Part shown: piece by piece, positions 7,694 to 17,614 of the stretch
How the letters are laid out: the number at the start of each line of letters is the position of its first letter
Position numbering within the stretch: the first letter of the stretch is position 1
NCBI RefSeq assembly: GCF_025420585.1
Contig: NZ_JAOEGB010000001.1
Span: 248,001-312,000 of the forward strand
Source of the DNA: Planotetraspora sp. A-T 1434
Lineage (GTDB): Bacteria > Actinomycetota > Actinomycetes > Streptosporangiales > Streptosporangiaceae
Direction: 5' to 3'
Length of the DNA stretch: 64,000 nt
The notes under the pieces: generated by a model
Databases searched by the model: none
What the model saw: the letters and a program-made list of their open reading frames with translations, nothing else
What the model was told of the DNA's origin: nothing
Program-made: the position numbers and the translations under genes

Positions 7694-10402
7694 ATGACGG
7701 CACAGAAGGCTTCGAACGGTGGCAGTCAGGTGGGTGGCATTGTGAGCGCCGGTTCCAACGGTGACGGCGGTACTCGCCGTGCGCTCGCCAGGGCTCGGGA
7801 CGGTAAGACCCTCGACGTCGCGGAGGCCGCGATCCTGCTGCGCGCTCGCGGTGACGCCCTGGAGACCTTGCTGGAACACGCCTCCCGGGTCCGGGACGCC
7901 GGGCTGGCCGCGGTGGGACGGCCGGGGATCGTCACCTACAGCCGGAAGGTGTTCATCCCGCTGACCAGGTTGTGCCGGGACCGCTGCGGCTACTGCACCT
8001 TCGCCACCGCGCCGCACAAGCTGGACAGCCCCTTCATGTCGCCGGACGAGGTGCTCGAGGTCGCCCGCCAGGGGGCGGCGATGGGCTGCAAGGAGGCCCT
8101 GTTCACCCTGGGCGACCGCCCCGAGGACCGGTGGCACCAGGCGGCCGACTGGCTCCACGCACACGGCTACGACGACACGCTGTCGTACGTCAGGGCCATG
8201 GCCATCCGCGTTCTCGAGGAGACCGGTCTGCTGCCCCACCTCAACCCCGGGGTGATGACGTGGCGCGATCTCCAGCGGCTCAAGCCGGTTTCACCCTCCA
8301 TGGGCATGATGCTGGAGACGACCTCGGAGCGGCTCTTCACGGAGAAGGGCCAGGCCCACTACGGCTCCCCGGACAAGGACCCGGCGGTACGGCTCCGCGT
8401 GCTGGAGGACGCCGGCCGGTCCAACGTTCCGTTCACCACGGGCATTCTCATCGGCATCGGCGAGACGATCGAGGACAGGGCGGAGTCGATCTTCGCGATC
8501 CGCCGGGTGGCCAAGGAGTACGGCGGGGTCCAGGAGGTCATCGTCCAGAACTTCCGCGCCAAGCCCGACACGGCCATGCGCGGCATGCCGGACGCCGACC
8601 TGCACGAGCTGGCCGCGACGATCGCGGTGGCCCGGCTCATCCTCGGGCCCAAGATTCGGATTCAGGCCCCGCCGAACCTGATCGGCGACGAGTTCACGAT
8701 GATGATCCGCGCGGGCATCGACGACTGGGGAGGCGTCTCCCCGCTCACGCCCGACCATGTCAACCCCGAGCGCCCGTGGCCGCAGATCGACGATCTGGCC
8801 GCCCGGACGGCCGCCGCTGGCTTCACGCTCCGGGAACGGCTCACGATCTATCCTGAGTACGTGCTGGCCGGGGAGCCGTGGCTCGATCCCCGGCTCCGGG
8901 AGCACGTGGCCGTCCTGGCCGACCCGGACACCGGGCTCGCCCGTGAGGACGCCGTGCTTCGGGGCCGCCCGTGGCAGGAGCCCGACGGCGGGTTCCAGAA
9001 CATCCAGACGACCGGCCGCGCCGACCTGCACGTCGCCGTCGACTCCGAGGGCCGGACGAACGACCGACGTGACGACTTCGACAACGTCTACGGCGACTGG
9101 GACGCTCTGCGTGACCGACTCTCAAAGGACCGACTCCCAAAGGACCGACTCCCGAAGGACCCGCTGCCGAGCGGCGGCGGCAGCCGTACGGGACACGTGG
9201 ACGGAACCGTCCGCGCGGCGTTGCGACAGGCCGAGAGCGACCCGGCCCGGCTGACCGACGAGCAGGCCCTCGCGCTGCTGGATCTCGCGGGCGACCCGAC
9301 CGGCGCCGGCGGGGACGACGCGGGCCTGGACGAGCTGTCCCGCATCGCCGACGGACTGAGGCGCGAGGCGGCGGGCGACGACGTCACCTACGTCGTCAAC
9401 CGGAACATCAACTTCACCAACGTCTGCTACACCGGCTGCCGGTTCTGCGCGTTCGCGCAGCGCCGCACGGACGCCGACGCCTACACGCTGTCGCTGTCGG
9501 AGGTGGCCGACCGGGCGCAGGAGGCGTGGGAGGCGGGGGCCACCGAGGTCTGCATGCAGGGCGGCATTCACCCCGACCTGCCCGGGACGGCCTACTTCGA
9601 CATCGCGCGGGCCGTCAAGGAGCGCGTCCCGGAGATGCACGTCCACGCGTTCTCCCCGATGGAGGTCATCAACGGCGCGAGCCGTACGAACCTGTCGATC
9701 GCGGACTGGCTTCAGGCGGCGAAGGAGGCCGGGGTCGACTCGCTGCCGGGCACGGCCGCCGAGATCCTCGACGACGATGTGCGCTGGGTGCTGACCAAGG
9801 GCAAGCTCCCGACCCGCGAATGGGTCGAGGTCATCACCACCGCCCACAAGGTCGGCATCCCCACGACCTCGACCATGATGTACGGCCACGTGGACACGCA
9901 TGAGCACTGGGTGCGGCACATCCGGCTCATCCGGACGATCCAGGAGGAGACGGGGGGCTTCAGCGAGTTCGTGCTGCTGCCGTTCGTCCACCACAGCGCG
10001 CCGATCTATCTGGCCGGGATCGCCCGCCCCGGGCCGACCGCCCGTGAGAACCGGGCCGTCCACGCGCTGGCCAGGATCATGTTGCACGGCGCGATCCGGA
10101 ACATCCAGTGCTCGTGGGTCAAGCTCCAGGACGACCTGTGCCGGGTCGTGCTCGAAGGCGGCGTGAACGACCTCGGCGGCACGCTGATGGAGGAGACGAT
10201 CAGCCGCATGGCCGGATCCGAGAACGGGTCCTACCGGACGATCAGCGAGATCGCCGCGATGGTCGCCCCCACCGGCCGCCCGCTGCGCCAGCGGACCACG
10301 TCGTACGGCACGCCGAGCGCCGAGCGCCTGGCCGCGGCCGAACGAAGCGACGGCGTCTGCCGCAGCGTCCGCAGGACACTCCCCCTGGCCTCCCAAGCCT
10401 GA
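7694..10402 (+). CDS. fbiC: Bifunctional FO synthase (CofG-CofH fusion)
   Basis: 902 residues. It makes FO, the deazaflavin chromophore of coenzyme F420, from 5-amino-6-ribitylamino-uracil and tyrosine. Two radical-SAM domains are fused. The CofG half has the cluster motif CRDRCGYC (Cys94, 98, 101) and the CofH half has CYTGCRFC (Cys578, 582, 585); each binds a 4Fe-4S cluster and SAM. Supporting segments include [19 protein letters not shown] and [16 protein letters not shown] in the first half and [19 protein letters not shown] in the second. The length matches actinobacterial FbiC proteins except for a longer linker holding a 15-bp repeat (residues about 474-493). fbiB and fbiA lie 2 kb downstream on the other strand; the CofC/FbiD gene is not in the window. 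Confidence 0.97.
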   Translation: MTAQKASNGGSQVGGIVSAGSNGDGGTRRALARARDGKTLDVAEAAILLRARGDALETLLEHASRVRDAGLAAVGRPGIVTYSRKVFIPLTRLCRDRCGYCTFATAPHKLDSPFMSPDEVLEVARQGAAMGCKEALFTLGDRPEDRWHQAADWLHAHGYDDTLSYVRAMAIRVLEETGLLPHLNPGVMTWRDLQRLKPVSPSMGMMLETTSERLFTEKGQAHYGSPDKDPAVRLRVLEDAGRSNVPFTTGILIGIGETIEDRAESIFAIRRVAKEYGGVQEVIVQNFRAKPDTAMRGMPDADLHELAATIAVARLILGPKIRIQAPPNLIGDEFTMMIRAGIDDWGGVSPLTPDHVNPERPWPQIDDLAARTAAAGFTLRERLTIYPEYVLAGEPWLDPRLREHVAVLADPDTGLAREDAVLRGRPWQEPDGGFQNIQTTGRADLHVAVDSEGRTNDRRDDFDNVYGDWDALRDRLSKDRLPKDRLPKDPLPSGGGSRTGHVDGTVRAALRQAESDPARLTDEQALALLDLAGDPTGAGGDDAGLDELSRIADGLRREAAGDDVTYVVNRNINFTNVCYTGCRFCAFAQRRTDADAYTLSLSEVADRAQEAWEAGATEVCMQGGIHPDLPGTAYFDIARAVKERVPEMHVHAFSPMEVINGASRTNLSIADWLQAAKEAGVDSLPGTAAEILDDDVRWVLTKGKLPTREWVEVITTAHKVGIPTTSTMMYGHVDTHEHWVRHIRLIRTIQEETGGFSEFVLLPFVHHSAPIYLAGIARPGPTARENRAVHALARIMLHGAIRNIQCSWVKLQDDLCRVVLEGGVNDLGGTLMEETISRMAGSENGSYRTISEIAAMVAPTGRPLRQRTTSYGTPSAERLAAAERSDGVCRSVRRTLPLASQA
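9113..9172 (+). repeat. In-frame 15-bp repeat in the FbiC interdomain linker
   Basis: Four 15-bp units (GACCGACTCTCAAAG, GACCGACTCCCAAAG, GACCGACTCCCGAAG and a degenerate last one) encode KDRLP-type pentapeptides exactly at the junction of the CofG and CofH halves. The repeat lengthens a flexible linker without disturbing either catalytic domain. Confidence 0.85.
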
Positions 10403-10420
10403 CCGTACGGCGGCCCGGCC

Positions 10421-10533
10421 CGACCCCACCCCTTGTTGTGATCATGCACGGGTTCCCGGCGGGGCCGCCCGACCTGCCGCGACCCCTGCCGCGACCCCTG
10501 CCGCGACTCCTGCCGTGATCATGCGCGGGTTCC
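10421..10533 (-). repeat. Repeat array C: two inverted units spaced 77 bp (53 + 2 x 12)
   Basis: On the minus strand the units read CGCATGATCAC (10525-10515) then TGCATGATCAC (10448-10438), each preceded by GGAACCCG, with a G-rich tail (AAGGGGTGGGG) at 10434-10424. The interval contains a 12-bp tandem repeat (CTGCCGCGACCC, three copies). Removing two copies restores the 53-bp period seen elsewhere, so this array looks like a standard two-unit array expanded by a 12-bp slippage. It lies 35 bp after the fbiC stop. Confidence 0.8.
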
Positions 10534-10545
10534 TCCATCTAGCTC

Positions 10546-10583
10546 TCAGTGCGAGTTATAACAAGTTCTATATATTTGCGTTC
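10546..10583 (+). promoter_or_regulatory. AT-rich promoter region upstream of the VWA protein gene
   Basis: The stretch GTTATAACAAGTTCTATATA is strikingly AT-rich for this genome and lies about 100 bp upstream of the GTG start at 10673. TATAAC and TATATA are both possible -10 elements. The exact start site cannot be decided by eye. Confidence 0.45.
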
Positions 10584-10672
10584 GAGACCCTTGCGCCTGG
10601 TGCGGGGGCGATGGGGAGAATCGTCCTCCGTGCTCGCGGACCCGCTCCGAGAAACTGTGAAGGATCGTCACC

Positions 10673-12430
10673 GTGCCCTCCGGTCGTCACCGCGCCGCTT
10701 CGACCGCTGAGCTGCGCCGCAGGCGGGCCCGGTGGCGCAGCGTCGTCGCGGGCCTCACGGTTCTCGCGGTCCTCGGCGGCCTGGGTTACGTGTTCGCCAG
10801 CCGTACGGGAGGAACATGTTCCTCCCGCGACCCGATCCTCGTCAGCGTGGTCTCGGCCGTGGACATCGCGCCGCCCGTGATGGAGGCGGCGGAGCGGTTC
10901 AACGCACGGGACGCCGGAGTGTCCGGGCGGTGCGTGCGGGTGCAGGTCGTCGAGCAGCCGCCGGCCCCCGTGCTGCGGACGCTGATCGGCGACCGCGCGG
11001 GCGTCCTCCCGGACCGCCCCGACGGGTGGATCGCGGACTCCTCCGCCTGGGTGCGGCTCGCCCGTAAGCAGGGCGCCCAGGACATCGCGGCCGACGAGAC
11101 CGTCGTCGCCACCTCCCCGCTCGTGTTCGCCACGCGGCGGGCGGTCGCCCAGCGGTTCGCCATGGGAAAGACGGCCATGAGCTGGGACATGGTCTTCCCC
11201 GCCACCGTCCACGGGCGGATCCAGCCGACCGACGGCGAGCCGGACATCGTGCGGATCCCCGACCCGTCGGTGTCCGGCGCGGGCATCGCGACCGTCGCCG
11301 CCGCGCGGGACATCGTCGGGTCGGGGGAGACGGCCGACAAGGACCTCACCGCGTTCGTGCGGATGGCCCAGGCCGGGTCCGCCCCGGACTACCGCAGCAT
11401 GCTGGAGGCCGTGGACCAACCCGGCATCTGGACCCGCCCGGTGGTCATCGTCCCCGAGCAGTCGGTCTGGGCGCACAACCGCGACATCCCCGCCGACCCC
11501 CTGACCGCCCTCCAGCCGAAGGAGGGCACGATCAATCTCGACTATCCGTACGTCGTGACGGCCGCGGACCCGGACCAGGCGGCGGGCTCGCGGCTGTTCG
11601 GCGACTGGCTGCGTTCGGCGTTCGTCCAGGAGGCCGTGCGGCACGACGGATTCCGGACCGCCGACGGCAGGGAGCCGCCCTACTCGGCGGGTACGGACAT
11701 CCCGACCGAGCAGCCGAGGCCCCGGCCATCCATCACGCCGGAGGTGATCGACGAGGCGCTGGAGGCGTGGAGCCGCCTCGCCCCGCCGAGCCGGATCCTC
11801 GTCCTCGCCGACGTGTCGAAGGAGAACGCCGAGCCCATCAGGGCGGGTGGCAAGACCCGGATGGACGTCGCCGTCGAGGCCGCGAAGCTCGGCCTGCAGC
11901 TGTTCCCCAACGAGACCCACATCGGCCTCTGGGAGTTCGCCAGGGATGTCGCAGACGGCGAGAACGAGCGGGAGCTCGTGAGCCTCGGGCCGATCACCGA
12001 GCCGGGGAGCGGCCAGGAGATCCGCAGGACGGCCCTCTACCGGGTGGCGGACGGAATCAAGGCGCGCGGCGACAAGACGAGCTCGCTCTACGACTCGATC
12101 AACGAGGGCTTCCAGTCGGTCTCCCAGGGTTACGACCCGCTGATGAGCAACTCCCTGCTCCTGCTCACGGCCGGGCGGGACGACGGCAAGGGCATCTCGC
12201 GGCAGCAGCTCGTCGAGCGGCTCCACAAGGAGTGGAACCCCGACAAGCCCGTCCAGATCATCATCGTCGCGTTCGGGAAGGGCGCCGACCAGCAGGCCCT
12301 GAACGAGATCGTCTCGGCCACCAACGGACAGCTCTACGTCGCCCAGGAGCCGGGCCAGATCATCGACGTGTTCCTCTCCGCCCTGGCCCGGCGGCTCTGC
12401 CACCCGACCTGCCGGCCGTCCAGCAGCTGA
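10673..12430 (+). CDS. Membrane-anchored substrate-binding and von Willebrand factor A domain protein
   Basis: 585 residues from GTG 10673, with GAAGGA upstream. A basic N-terminus and one membrane span (about residues 22-42) anchor or export the protein. Residues 50-320 resemble a type II periplasmic solute-binding domain (ILVSVVSAVDIAPPVMEAAERFN, then GWIADSSAWVRLA). Residues 375-575 form a VWA domain: ILVLADVSKEN stands at the MIDAS position where the classical DxSxS would be, so only part of the metal site is kept. TSSLYDSINEGF and NSLLLLTAGRDDGKG are further VWA strands. Such SBP-VWA proteins are common in actinobacteria and of unknown role. The gene sits between fbiC and the convergent fbiB without an obvious link to F420. 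The stop is 15 bp from the fbiB stop. Confidence 0.75.
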   Translation: MPSGRHRAASTAELRRRRARWRSVVAGLTVLAVLGGLGYVFASRTGGTCSSRDPILVSVVSAVDIAPPVMEAAERFNARDAGVSGRCVRVQVVEQPPAPVLRTLIGDRAGVLPDRPDGWIADSSAWVRLARKQGAQDIAADETVVATSPLVFATRRAVAQRFAMGKTAMSWDMVFPATVHGRIQPTDGEPDIVRIPDPSVSGAGIATVAAARDIVGSGETADKDLTAFVRMAQAGSAPDYRSMLEAVDQPGIWTRPVVIVPEQSVWAHNRDIPADPLTALQPKEGTINLDYPYVVTAADPDQAAGSRLFGDWLRSAFVQEAVRHDGFRTADGREPPYSAGTDIPTEQPRPRPSITPEVIDEALEAWSRLAPPSRILVLADVSKENAEPIRAGGKTRMDVAVEAAKLGLQLFPNETHIGLWEFARDVADGENERELVSLGPITEPGSGQEIRRTALYRVADGIKARGDKTSSLYDSINEGFQSVSQGYDPLMSNSLLLLTAGRDDGKGISRQQLVERLHKEWNPDKPVQIIIVAFGKGADQQALNEIVSATNGQLYVAQEPGQIIDVFLSALARRLCHPTCRPSSS

Positions 12431-12445
12431 CCTCTCCCGGGTTTC

Positions 12446-13729
12446 TTACCGGGTGACGATGAAGTCGGCGGCGTCCCGCTGGGGGCGGTCCCGGGGCGGC
12501 CCGGCGGGGTGGCCGATGGCGACCGCTCCCATGGGGTCCCAGGTCGGCGGCAGGTCGAGCACCTTGCGCACGACGTCGCGGCAGAACATCGTGGACGACA
12601 CCCACGCCGATCCGAGGCCCTCCACGGCGAGTTGGACAAGGAAGTTCTCCACTCCCGCGCCTGCGGCGACCACGAACATCTCGCGCTCGGAGGCGTTCCT
12701 GCGGTCGTCGCGGTAGGTGTGGGAGCCCTCCATCACCAGGCAGGGGACCGCCAGATAGGGGGCGTTCCGCAGCACGTCGCCCCGCCTGACGCGGCGTGCG
12801 ATGGACTCCTCGGAGAAGCCGTCCGACCGCAGGTCGTCGATCCAGGCGTCCCGCATGGCGTCGAGGAGTTCCGTACGGATCTCGGGGGTTTCGAGAAGGA
12901 CGAAGCGCCACGGCGTGGTGTGGTGAGGGGCCGGGGCGGCGATGGCGGCCGCCACCGCCCGCCGTACCGCCGCCGGATCGACCTCTCGCCCGGAGAACTC
13001 CCGGATCGTGCGACGGGCGAAGACGACGTCGGCCGAGCCGTACCGGAACATGTCCTCGTCGGCGGGCCGGATAAGGGCGCGGGCGCCCGGGCCGTCGTCG
13101 GCGGTGACGAGGTCGCGGAGCCCGCGGACCACCGCCACCGGAACCCCGGAGAGCTTGCCCTTGGCGAGCTCTCCGGCCGCCGCGATCTCGTCGATCAGCG
13201 CGGTGACGGTCGCGCTGAGCGGGTTGCCGTACGTGTCCGACAGGCCCCGGAAGTCGTCGAGCGGCCGGACGCCCGCCGCGCCGATGGCCACGTCGGTCAG
13301 CCCGTGCCGCCAGGGCCGCCCGAACGTGTCGGAGACGATCACGCCGACCTCGACGCCGAGCCGGTCGCGCAGGCCGTGCCTGATCCGCCGGGCCGAGCCG
13401 TCCGGGTCCTCGGGGAGCAGCAGGATCGTGCCGGGGGAGATGTTCGAGGCGTCCACGCCGGCTGCCGCCATCACGAAACCGTGCCTCGTCTGGGCGATGA
13501 CCGTCTCGCCGCGCCGGGCCACCACGCGGGCCGTCTCCTCCTCGATCGCGGCGGTACGGCTGTCGCCCTGCCGGACGCGGCCCTCGGCCTTGCTCACGAT
13601 CTTCGAGGTGACGACCAGAATGTCGCCGTCCTCCAAGGTCGGCGCGGCCTGCGCCACGAGTCCGGCGATGTCGTCCCCGGCCCCGACCTCGGGCAGCCCC
13701 GGTATTCCGGTGATGGTGATGTGAGCCAC
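12446..13729 (-). CDS. fbiB: Coenzyme F420:L-glutamate ligase / dehydro-F420 reductase
   Basis: 427 residues. The start is GTG 13729 ([20 protein letters not shown]), with GAAGAGGAAG eight bases upstream; longer versions read through the repeat array. It has the two-domain FbiB architecture. Residues 1-240 are the CofE ligase that adds glutamates to F420-0 ([34 protein letters not shown]). Residues 250-427 are a nitroreductase-fold FMN domain ([43 protein letters not shown]) that reduces dehydro-F420 and helps extend the tail. The gene follows fbiA in the same direction, 138 bp apart, with repeat array D in between; the pair is probably an fbiAB operon as in mycobacteria. Confidence 0.95.
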   Translation of the reverse strand: MAHITITGIPGLPEVGAGDDIAGLVAQAAPTLEDGDILVVTSKIVSKAEGRVRQGDSRTAAIEEETARVVARRGETVIAQTRHGFVMAAAGVDASNISPGTILLLPEDPDGSARRIRHGLRDRLGVEVGVIVSDTFGRPWRHGLTDVAIGAAGVRPLDDFRGLSDTYGNPLSATVTALIDEIAAAGELAKGKLSGVPVAVVRGLRDLVTADDGPGARALIRPADEDMFRYGSADVVFARRTIREFSGREVDPAAVRRAVAAAIAAPAPHHTTPWRFVLLETPEIRTELLDAMRDAWIDDLRSDGFSEESIARRVRRGDVLRNAPYLAVPCLVMEGSHTYRDDRRNASEREMFVVAAGAGVENFLVQLAVEGLGSAWVSSTMFCRDVVRKVLDLPPTWDPMGAVAIGHPAGPPRDRPQRDAADFIVTR

Positions 13730-13771
13730 GACTCGACTTCCTCTTCGGACGACCGATATGTCTGACGCTAA

Positions 13772-13874
13772 TGCATGATCACGAAATGGGTTTCCGCAGG
13801 TCAATGCGGTCATCCAGGAAACCCGTGCATGATCACGACATGGGTGGGGGCAAAGGACTGGGCGTGATCATGCA
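13772..13874. repeat. Repeat array D: two forward units and one inverted unit between fbiA and fbiB
   Basis: TGCATGATCAC occurs at 13772-13782 and 13826-13836 (54-bp spacing, the second preceded by AGGAAACCCG), followed by ATGGGTGGGGGC and an inverted copy at 13864-13874. The inverted copy contains the fbiA stop codon (TGA, complement of 13868-13870), so the motif has become the end of a coding sequence. The array sits inside the putative fbiAB operon. Confidence 0.88.
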
Positions 13875-14821
13875 CGGCGCGGAGTGGAGCCGAGGGATGT
13901 TGCGAGAGCGAGGGCGGCGGCGGCGATCTCCCTCGTCGCCTCCGGAGAGTCCATGAGGATCCGCCGGGCCTCGACGGCCACCCCGTCGAGGGCGACGCCC
14001 TTGTCCTCCTCCGCCACGAGCCATCCGTCGACCAGGTGGGAGCCGTACAGCTCCAGCACGGCCTGGGCGCTCGTCTCCACGCCGATCGCGGTCAGGCAGG
14101 CATCGGCCATGCCGCGCACCGGCGCGCCGCCGATGATGGGGGAGACCCCGACGACCGTCTTCTCTTCCACGGCCTCCCGGATTCCGGGGATCTGAAGGAT
14201 CGTGCCGATGCTGACGACCGGGTTCGACGGCGGAAATATCACGACATCGGCGTTGTGGATCGCGTCGAGGACACCGGGCGCCGGGCTGGCGTCCTCCGCG
14301 CCCACGAGGGCGATCTGCTCGGCCGGGACGGACGCCCGCAGGCGCACCCACCACTCCTGGAAGTGGATCGCCCGCCTGCCGTCCGCGTCCGCGACGACGA
14401 CGTGGGTCTCCGTCCGGTCGTCGGACATCGGCAGGAGCCGGACACCGGGTTGCCACCGCGCGCACAGCGCCTCGGTGACCTGGGACAGCGGGTAGCCCGC
14501 CGACAGCATCTGGGTCCGCACGATGTGCGTCGCGAAGTCACGGTCACCGAGGCCGAACCACTGGGGCTCCACGCCGTAGGCGGCCAGCTCCTCCTTGACG
14601 GTGTGGTGCTCGTCGGCCCGGCCCCAGCCCTGCTCCTCGTTGATGCCGCCGCCGAGGGTGTACATGACGGTGTCGAGATCAGGGCAGACGCGGAGGCCGA
14701 AGAGCGTGATGTCGTCTCCGGTGTTGCCGATGACGGTGATCTCGGAGTCGGGGGCCGCCGCCTTGAGGCCGCGGAGGAAACGGGCGCCGCCGATTCCGCC
14801 GGCGAGAGACACGATGCGCAT
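13868..14821 (-). CDS. fbiA: 2-phospho-L-lactate transferase (F420-0 / dehydro-F420-0 synthesis)
   Basis: 317 residues from ATG 14821 (MRIVSLAGGIGGARFLRGL), with GGTGGAAG upstream; an ATG 15 codons earlier adds only a poor extension. FbiA/CofD transfers the phospholactyl or phosphoenolpyruvyl moiety from its GDP-activated form to FO. The glycine-rich LAGGIGGA loop at the N-terminus binds the nucleotide. ITVIGNTGDDITLFGLRVCPDLDTVMY, TQMLSAGYPLSQVTEALC and FPPSNPVVSIGTILQIPGI (about residues 195-213) are family signatures, and IIGGAPVRGMAD is the late phosphate loop. The length is normal. The stop codon lies in a unit of repeat array D. It is divergent from the large disordered membrane protein gene. 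Confidence 0.95.
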   Translation of the reverse strand: MRIVSLAGGIGGARFLRGLKAAAPDSEITVIGNTGDDITLFGLRVCPDLDTVMYTLGGGINEEQGWGRADEHHTVKEELAAYGVEPQWFGLGDRDFATHIVRTQMLSAGYPLSQVTEALCARWQPGVRLLPMSDDRTETHVVVADADGRRAIHFQEWWVRLRASVPAEQIALVGAEDASPAPGVLDAIHNADVVIFPPSNPVVSIGTILQIPGIREAVEEKTVVGVSPIIGGAPVRGMADACLTAIGVETSAQAVLELYGSHLVDGWLVAEEDKGVALDGVAVEARRILMDSPEATREIAAAALALATSLGSTPRRA

Positions 14822-14986
14822 GTCGACAGTCTTCCACCGGACCTTCGGCGGGCTGTGAACGCCCACCCCCCGGAATAATGCGGCAAATGTGGGTAGTTGG
14901 GCTATGGCGCGTCGAATGAGGTTCTTGGGTCAGCCGACACCAAAGTCAGGCATGTGCAAAACTTCCCCGAGTGCCATTTGGACGCA

Positions 14987-17614
14987 ATGGGGGTAGTTGT
15001 GCTGAAGGTCGATACCGGCCGGCTGCGAGAGCCGGCGGCGTGGATCATGCTGTCCGTCGTGTCCACCGGCATTCTCGTTGGCATCGCACACTTGCTGTTC
15101 GGCCCGGCCGGATTGGCGCTGCCTTTCGGCTTCCGTGCCGGTCAGAGCCTTGTTGACAACCTCGCGTCCCCGGTCTCCACCGCGCTGGGCGTGGGGGCGG
15201 TGCTGCTCGTGACGAAGCTGGGTGAGCCGACGACTCGGGCGAGGCTCGTCACGCTCGGCGTCGCGGGCGCGCTCGGAGTGGGCGTCCTTTTTGGTCTGAT
15301 CAGTGTGCTGGGGATTCTGTTCGGTGATCTCCCGAGCTTCCGTGACAGGTTCGAATTTCTGATCACCGGCCTGCCCATGCTCGCTCTGGCCGCTGCCGGT
15401 GCGGTTTTCGCGACGAGTTCGGCCGCCGCCCTCCAGCCGGTCCGCCTGCCCGGCCGCTCCGGCGAGGGCTTCTACGGCGGCCGGCGCAACGACGCCCACC
15501 AGCCGCATGCCCAGGCCTACCCCCAGAGCCCCGGGCATGGGCAGGGTTTCAACCAGCCGCACGGTCATGGCGAGGGCAACGGCTCGGGAGACCGGCATGG
15601 CGAGCAGCCGGCGCCGGGCGCCGCCGTTCCCGCGCTCGCCGCGTCCTACCCCCAGCTTCCGCCCCCCGCCGAACATCAGCAGCAGTACGAGCAGCCCCCG
15701 CAGTACGAGCAGCAGCCACAGTACGGACAGCAGCAGGGCCACGGTCAGCAGGGTCCCGGTCAGCAGCAGGGTCAGCAGCCCGGTCAGCAGCTGGGCCACC
15801 CCCAGCACGCGCAGGAGCCGTACGGCGCGCAGGAGCGGCCGCACGAGCCGTTCCGCCAGGACCGCTCTCCGGAGCCGTACGGCCAGGACCGGCCAGCCGA
15901 CCGGCCGTTGGGTCAGGACCGGGCGCCGGAGCCCTACGGCGCGTCCCAGCACCAGAGCGACGTTTACGCGGGCCAGCACCAGGGCGAGGGCTACGCGGGC
16001 CAGCACCAGGGCGAGGGCTACGCGGCCCAGCACCAGGGCGAGGGCTACGCGGGCCAGTCAGGCTCGTTCCCCCAGGCGGGCACGGGGAGCCACCAGGCGT
16101 CGCACGCGCTTCCGTCCGGCATGCCGCCCGCTCAGCCGGGAAACTCCTACTCGGAGCAGTACGGCACGCCGGGCTTCCAGCAGGACCGTCCCGGACCCGA
16201 GGGCTTCGGCCCCGATCGCGGCTCCCAGGGCTATGGCCCCGAGGGGCAGGGGTTCGCGTCGAATGGCCAGGGGTTCGGGTCCGATGGTCAGCGGTTCGGC
16301 ACGGAAGGCCAGTGGCCCGCCCCCGATGGCCACGGGTTGGCGTCGAATGGCCAGGGATTCGGGTCCGATGGTCAGCGGTTCGGGTCCGATGGTCAGCGGT
16401 TCGGGTCGGAGGGGCAAGGGTTCGGGTCGGAGCGGGCGGGCGGACCTCCCGGCTCCTACGGCACTCAGGCTGACTCGGCCCTGTCCGCCTACTCGTCCGC
16501 TCCGCCGGCGCCCTCGTCCGGCCAGCCCAACCACCCGGGCCAGCCCGGTCAGCCGAACCATCCCGGACAGTTCGGTCAGCCTAGCCACCAGGGACAGTCG
16601 TTCGACGGCTTCCCGCAGCCGCCGCAGGGCCCGGCGAACGATCAGTACGGCTATGCCGGGCGGCAGTCCGAGACGGGTGGGTACGGCCAGCCGTCGTTCG
16701 GCGGCCAGCCGGAAGGCCCCGGCTTCCACCAGCCGGAAGCGCCAGGTTTTCCTCAGGCGGAAGAGACCGGATTCCCTCGCGCTGAAGGCTCCGGTTTCCC
16801 CCAGGCCAGCGGATCCGGGTTCCCGCAGGCCGGCGGATCGGACGGGCGCGGCTTCCCCCAGGGCCCCTATGCCGATTCCGCCTTCGGCCAGCCCGCCTCC
16901 CAGGCGCCGGCCGAGGCCCGGCCGTACGAGCAGCGCGACCACGGCCAGCCGTACGACCGGGACCATAGCCAGGCGTACGACCAGCAGGGGTCGCCCTTCA
17001 CCGGGTACTCCGGCCCGCAGTTCGCCAGGCACTCGGCCGGCCAGCAGCCCGCCGGCGAGGACGGCTCCCACACCGGCTCCCACACCGGCTCGCACACCGG
17101 CTCGCACACCGGCTTCGAGAACGGTTTCCACAACGGTTACGAGTTCGGCAAGCCGTCCCCCTATGAGGGCGCGGCCGACCCGAGAGAGCAGCAGATCCAG
17201 CAGGCATACCAGCAGGCGCAGAGCTATCAGCAGCTCGGGCAGCCGGCGCCGGTGACCGACTACCCCACCGGGCCGATGCCCAAGGCCCAGGACCATTCCT
17301 CGCAGGACTACGCAGGCCAGGAGTTCCCCAAGGCTCAGGACTACTACGACAACCCCCTGGGACACCCCCAGCGGCCCGAGCCCGCGCCGTATTCGGCGTC
17401 CGGCGGCGAGCCGGCCGACCGTACGCTGCGCTTCGATCCGCCCAGCTACCAGGGGGATCCGCTGAGCGGGCCGCACCGGAGGGAGGAGCCGATCGACCCC
17501 ACCGCGATCTACACCCCCGACCGGTCGCAGGCAAAGTATGAGGAAGGTTCCGGCACAGAGCAGGCAGGCCACAGAACCGACCCCGATCTCCCTTGGTATG
17601 GTTCCGAACGCTGA
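14987..17614 (+). CDS. Large membrane protein with a very long Gln/Gly/Pro-rich disordered tail
   Basis: 875 residues from ATG 14987; a GTG at 14999 with GGGGG six bases upstream is an equally plausible start. About the first 145 residues hold four hydrophobic segments (IMLSVVSTGILVGIAHLLFG, STALGVGAVLLV, VLFGLISVLGILFG, LPMLALAAAGAVFA). From about residue 170 to the end the protein is low-complexity, rich in Q, G, P, H, Y and acidic residues. It contains several internal repeats: a nine-residue GQHQGEGYA unit, FGSDGQR and related heptads, AGGSGFPQA-like units and an SHTGSHTGSHTG run. A tail like this is expected to be cytoplasmic, disordered and possibly self-associating. No function is known. 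It lies between fbiA (divergent) and whiB (downstream). Confidence 0.75.
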   Translation: MGVVVLKVDTGRLREPAAWIMLSVVSTGILVGIAHLLFGPAGLALPFGFRAGQSLVDNLASPVSTALGVGAVLLVTKLGEPTTRARLVTLGVAGALGVGVLFGLISVLGILFGDLPSFRDRFEFLITGLPMLALAAAGAVFATSSAAALQPVRLPGRSGEGFYGGRRNDAHQPHAQAYPQSPGHGQGFNQPHGHGEGNGSGDRHGEQPAPGAAVPALAASYPQLPPPAEHQQQYEQPPQYEQQPQYGQQQGHGQQGPGQQQGQQPGQQLGHPQHAQEPYGAQERPHEPFRQDRSPEPYGQDRPADRPLGQDRAPEPYGASQHQSDVYAGQHQGEGYAGQHQGEGYAAQHQGEGYAGQSGSFPQAGTGSHQASHALPSGMPPAQPGNSYSEQYGTPGFQQDRPGPEGFGPDRGSQGYGPEGQGFASNGQGFGSDGQRFGTEGQWPAPDGHGLASNGQGFGSDGQRFGSDGQRFGSEGQGFGSERAGGPPGSYGTQADSALSAYSSAPPAPSSGQPNHPGQPGQPNHPGQFGQPSHQGQSFDGFPQPPQGPANDQYGYAGRQSETGGYGQPSFGGQPEGPGFHQPEAPGFPQAEETGFPRAEGSGFPQASGSGFPQAGGSDGRGFPQGPYADSAFGQPASQAPAEARPYEQRDHGQPYDRDHSQAYDQQGSPFTGYSGPQFARHSAGQQPAGEDGSHTGSHTGSHTGSHTGFENGFHNGYEFGKPSPYEGAADPREQQIQQAYQQAQSYQQLGQPAPVTDYPTGPMPKAQDHSSQDYAGQEFPKAQDYYDNPLGHPQRPEPAPYSASGGEPADRTLRFDPPSYQGDPLSGPHRREEPIDPTAIYTPDRSQAKYEEGSGTEQAGHRTDPDLPWYGSER
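15965..16060 (+). repeat. 27-bp tandem repeat inside the disordered protein gene
   Basis: Three full 27-bp units beginning TACGCGGGCCAGCACCAGGG start at 15965, 15992 and 16019, with a partial fourth at 16046. They encode the nonapeptide YAGQHQGEG, changing to YAAQHQGEG in one unit. The near identity at DNA level points to recent expansion. Confidence 0.9.
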
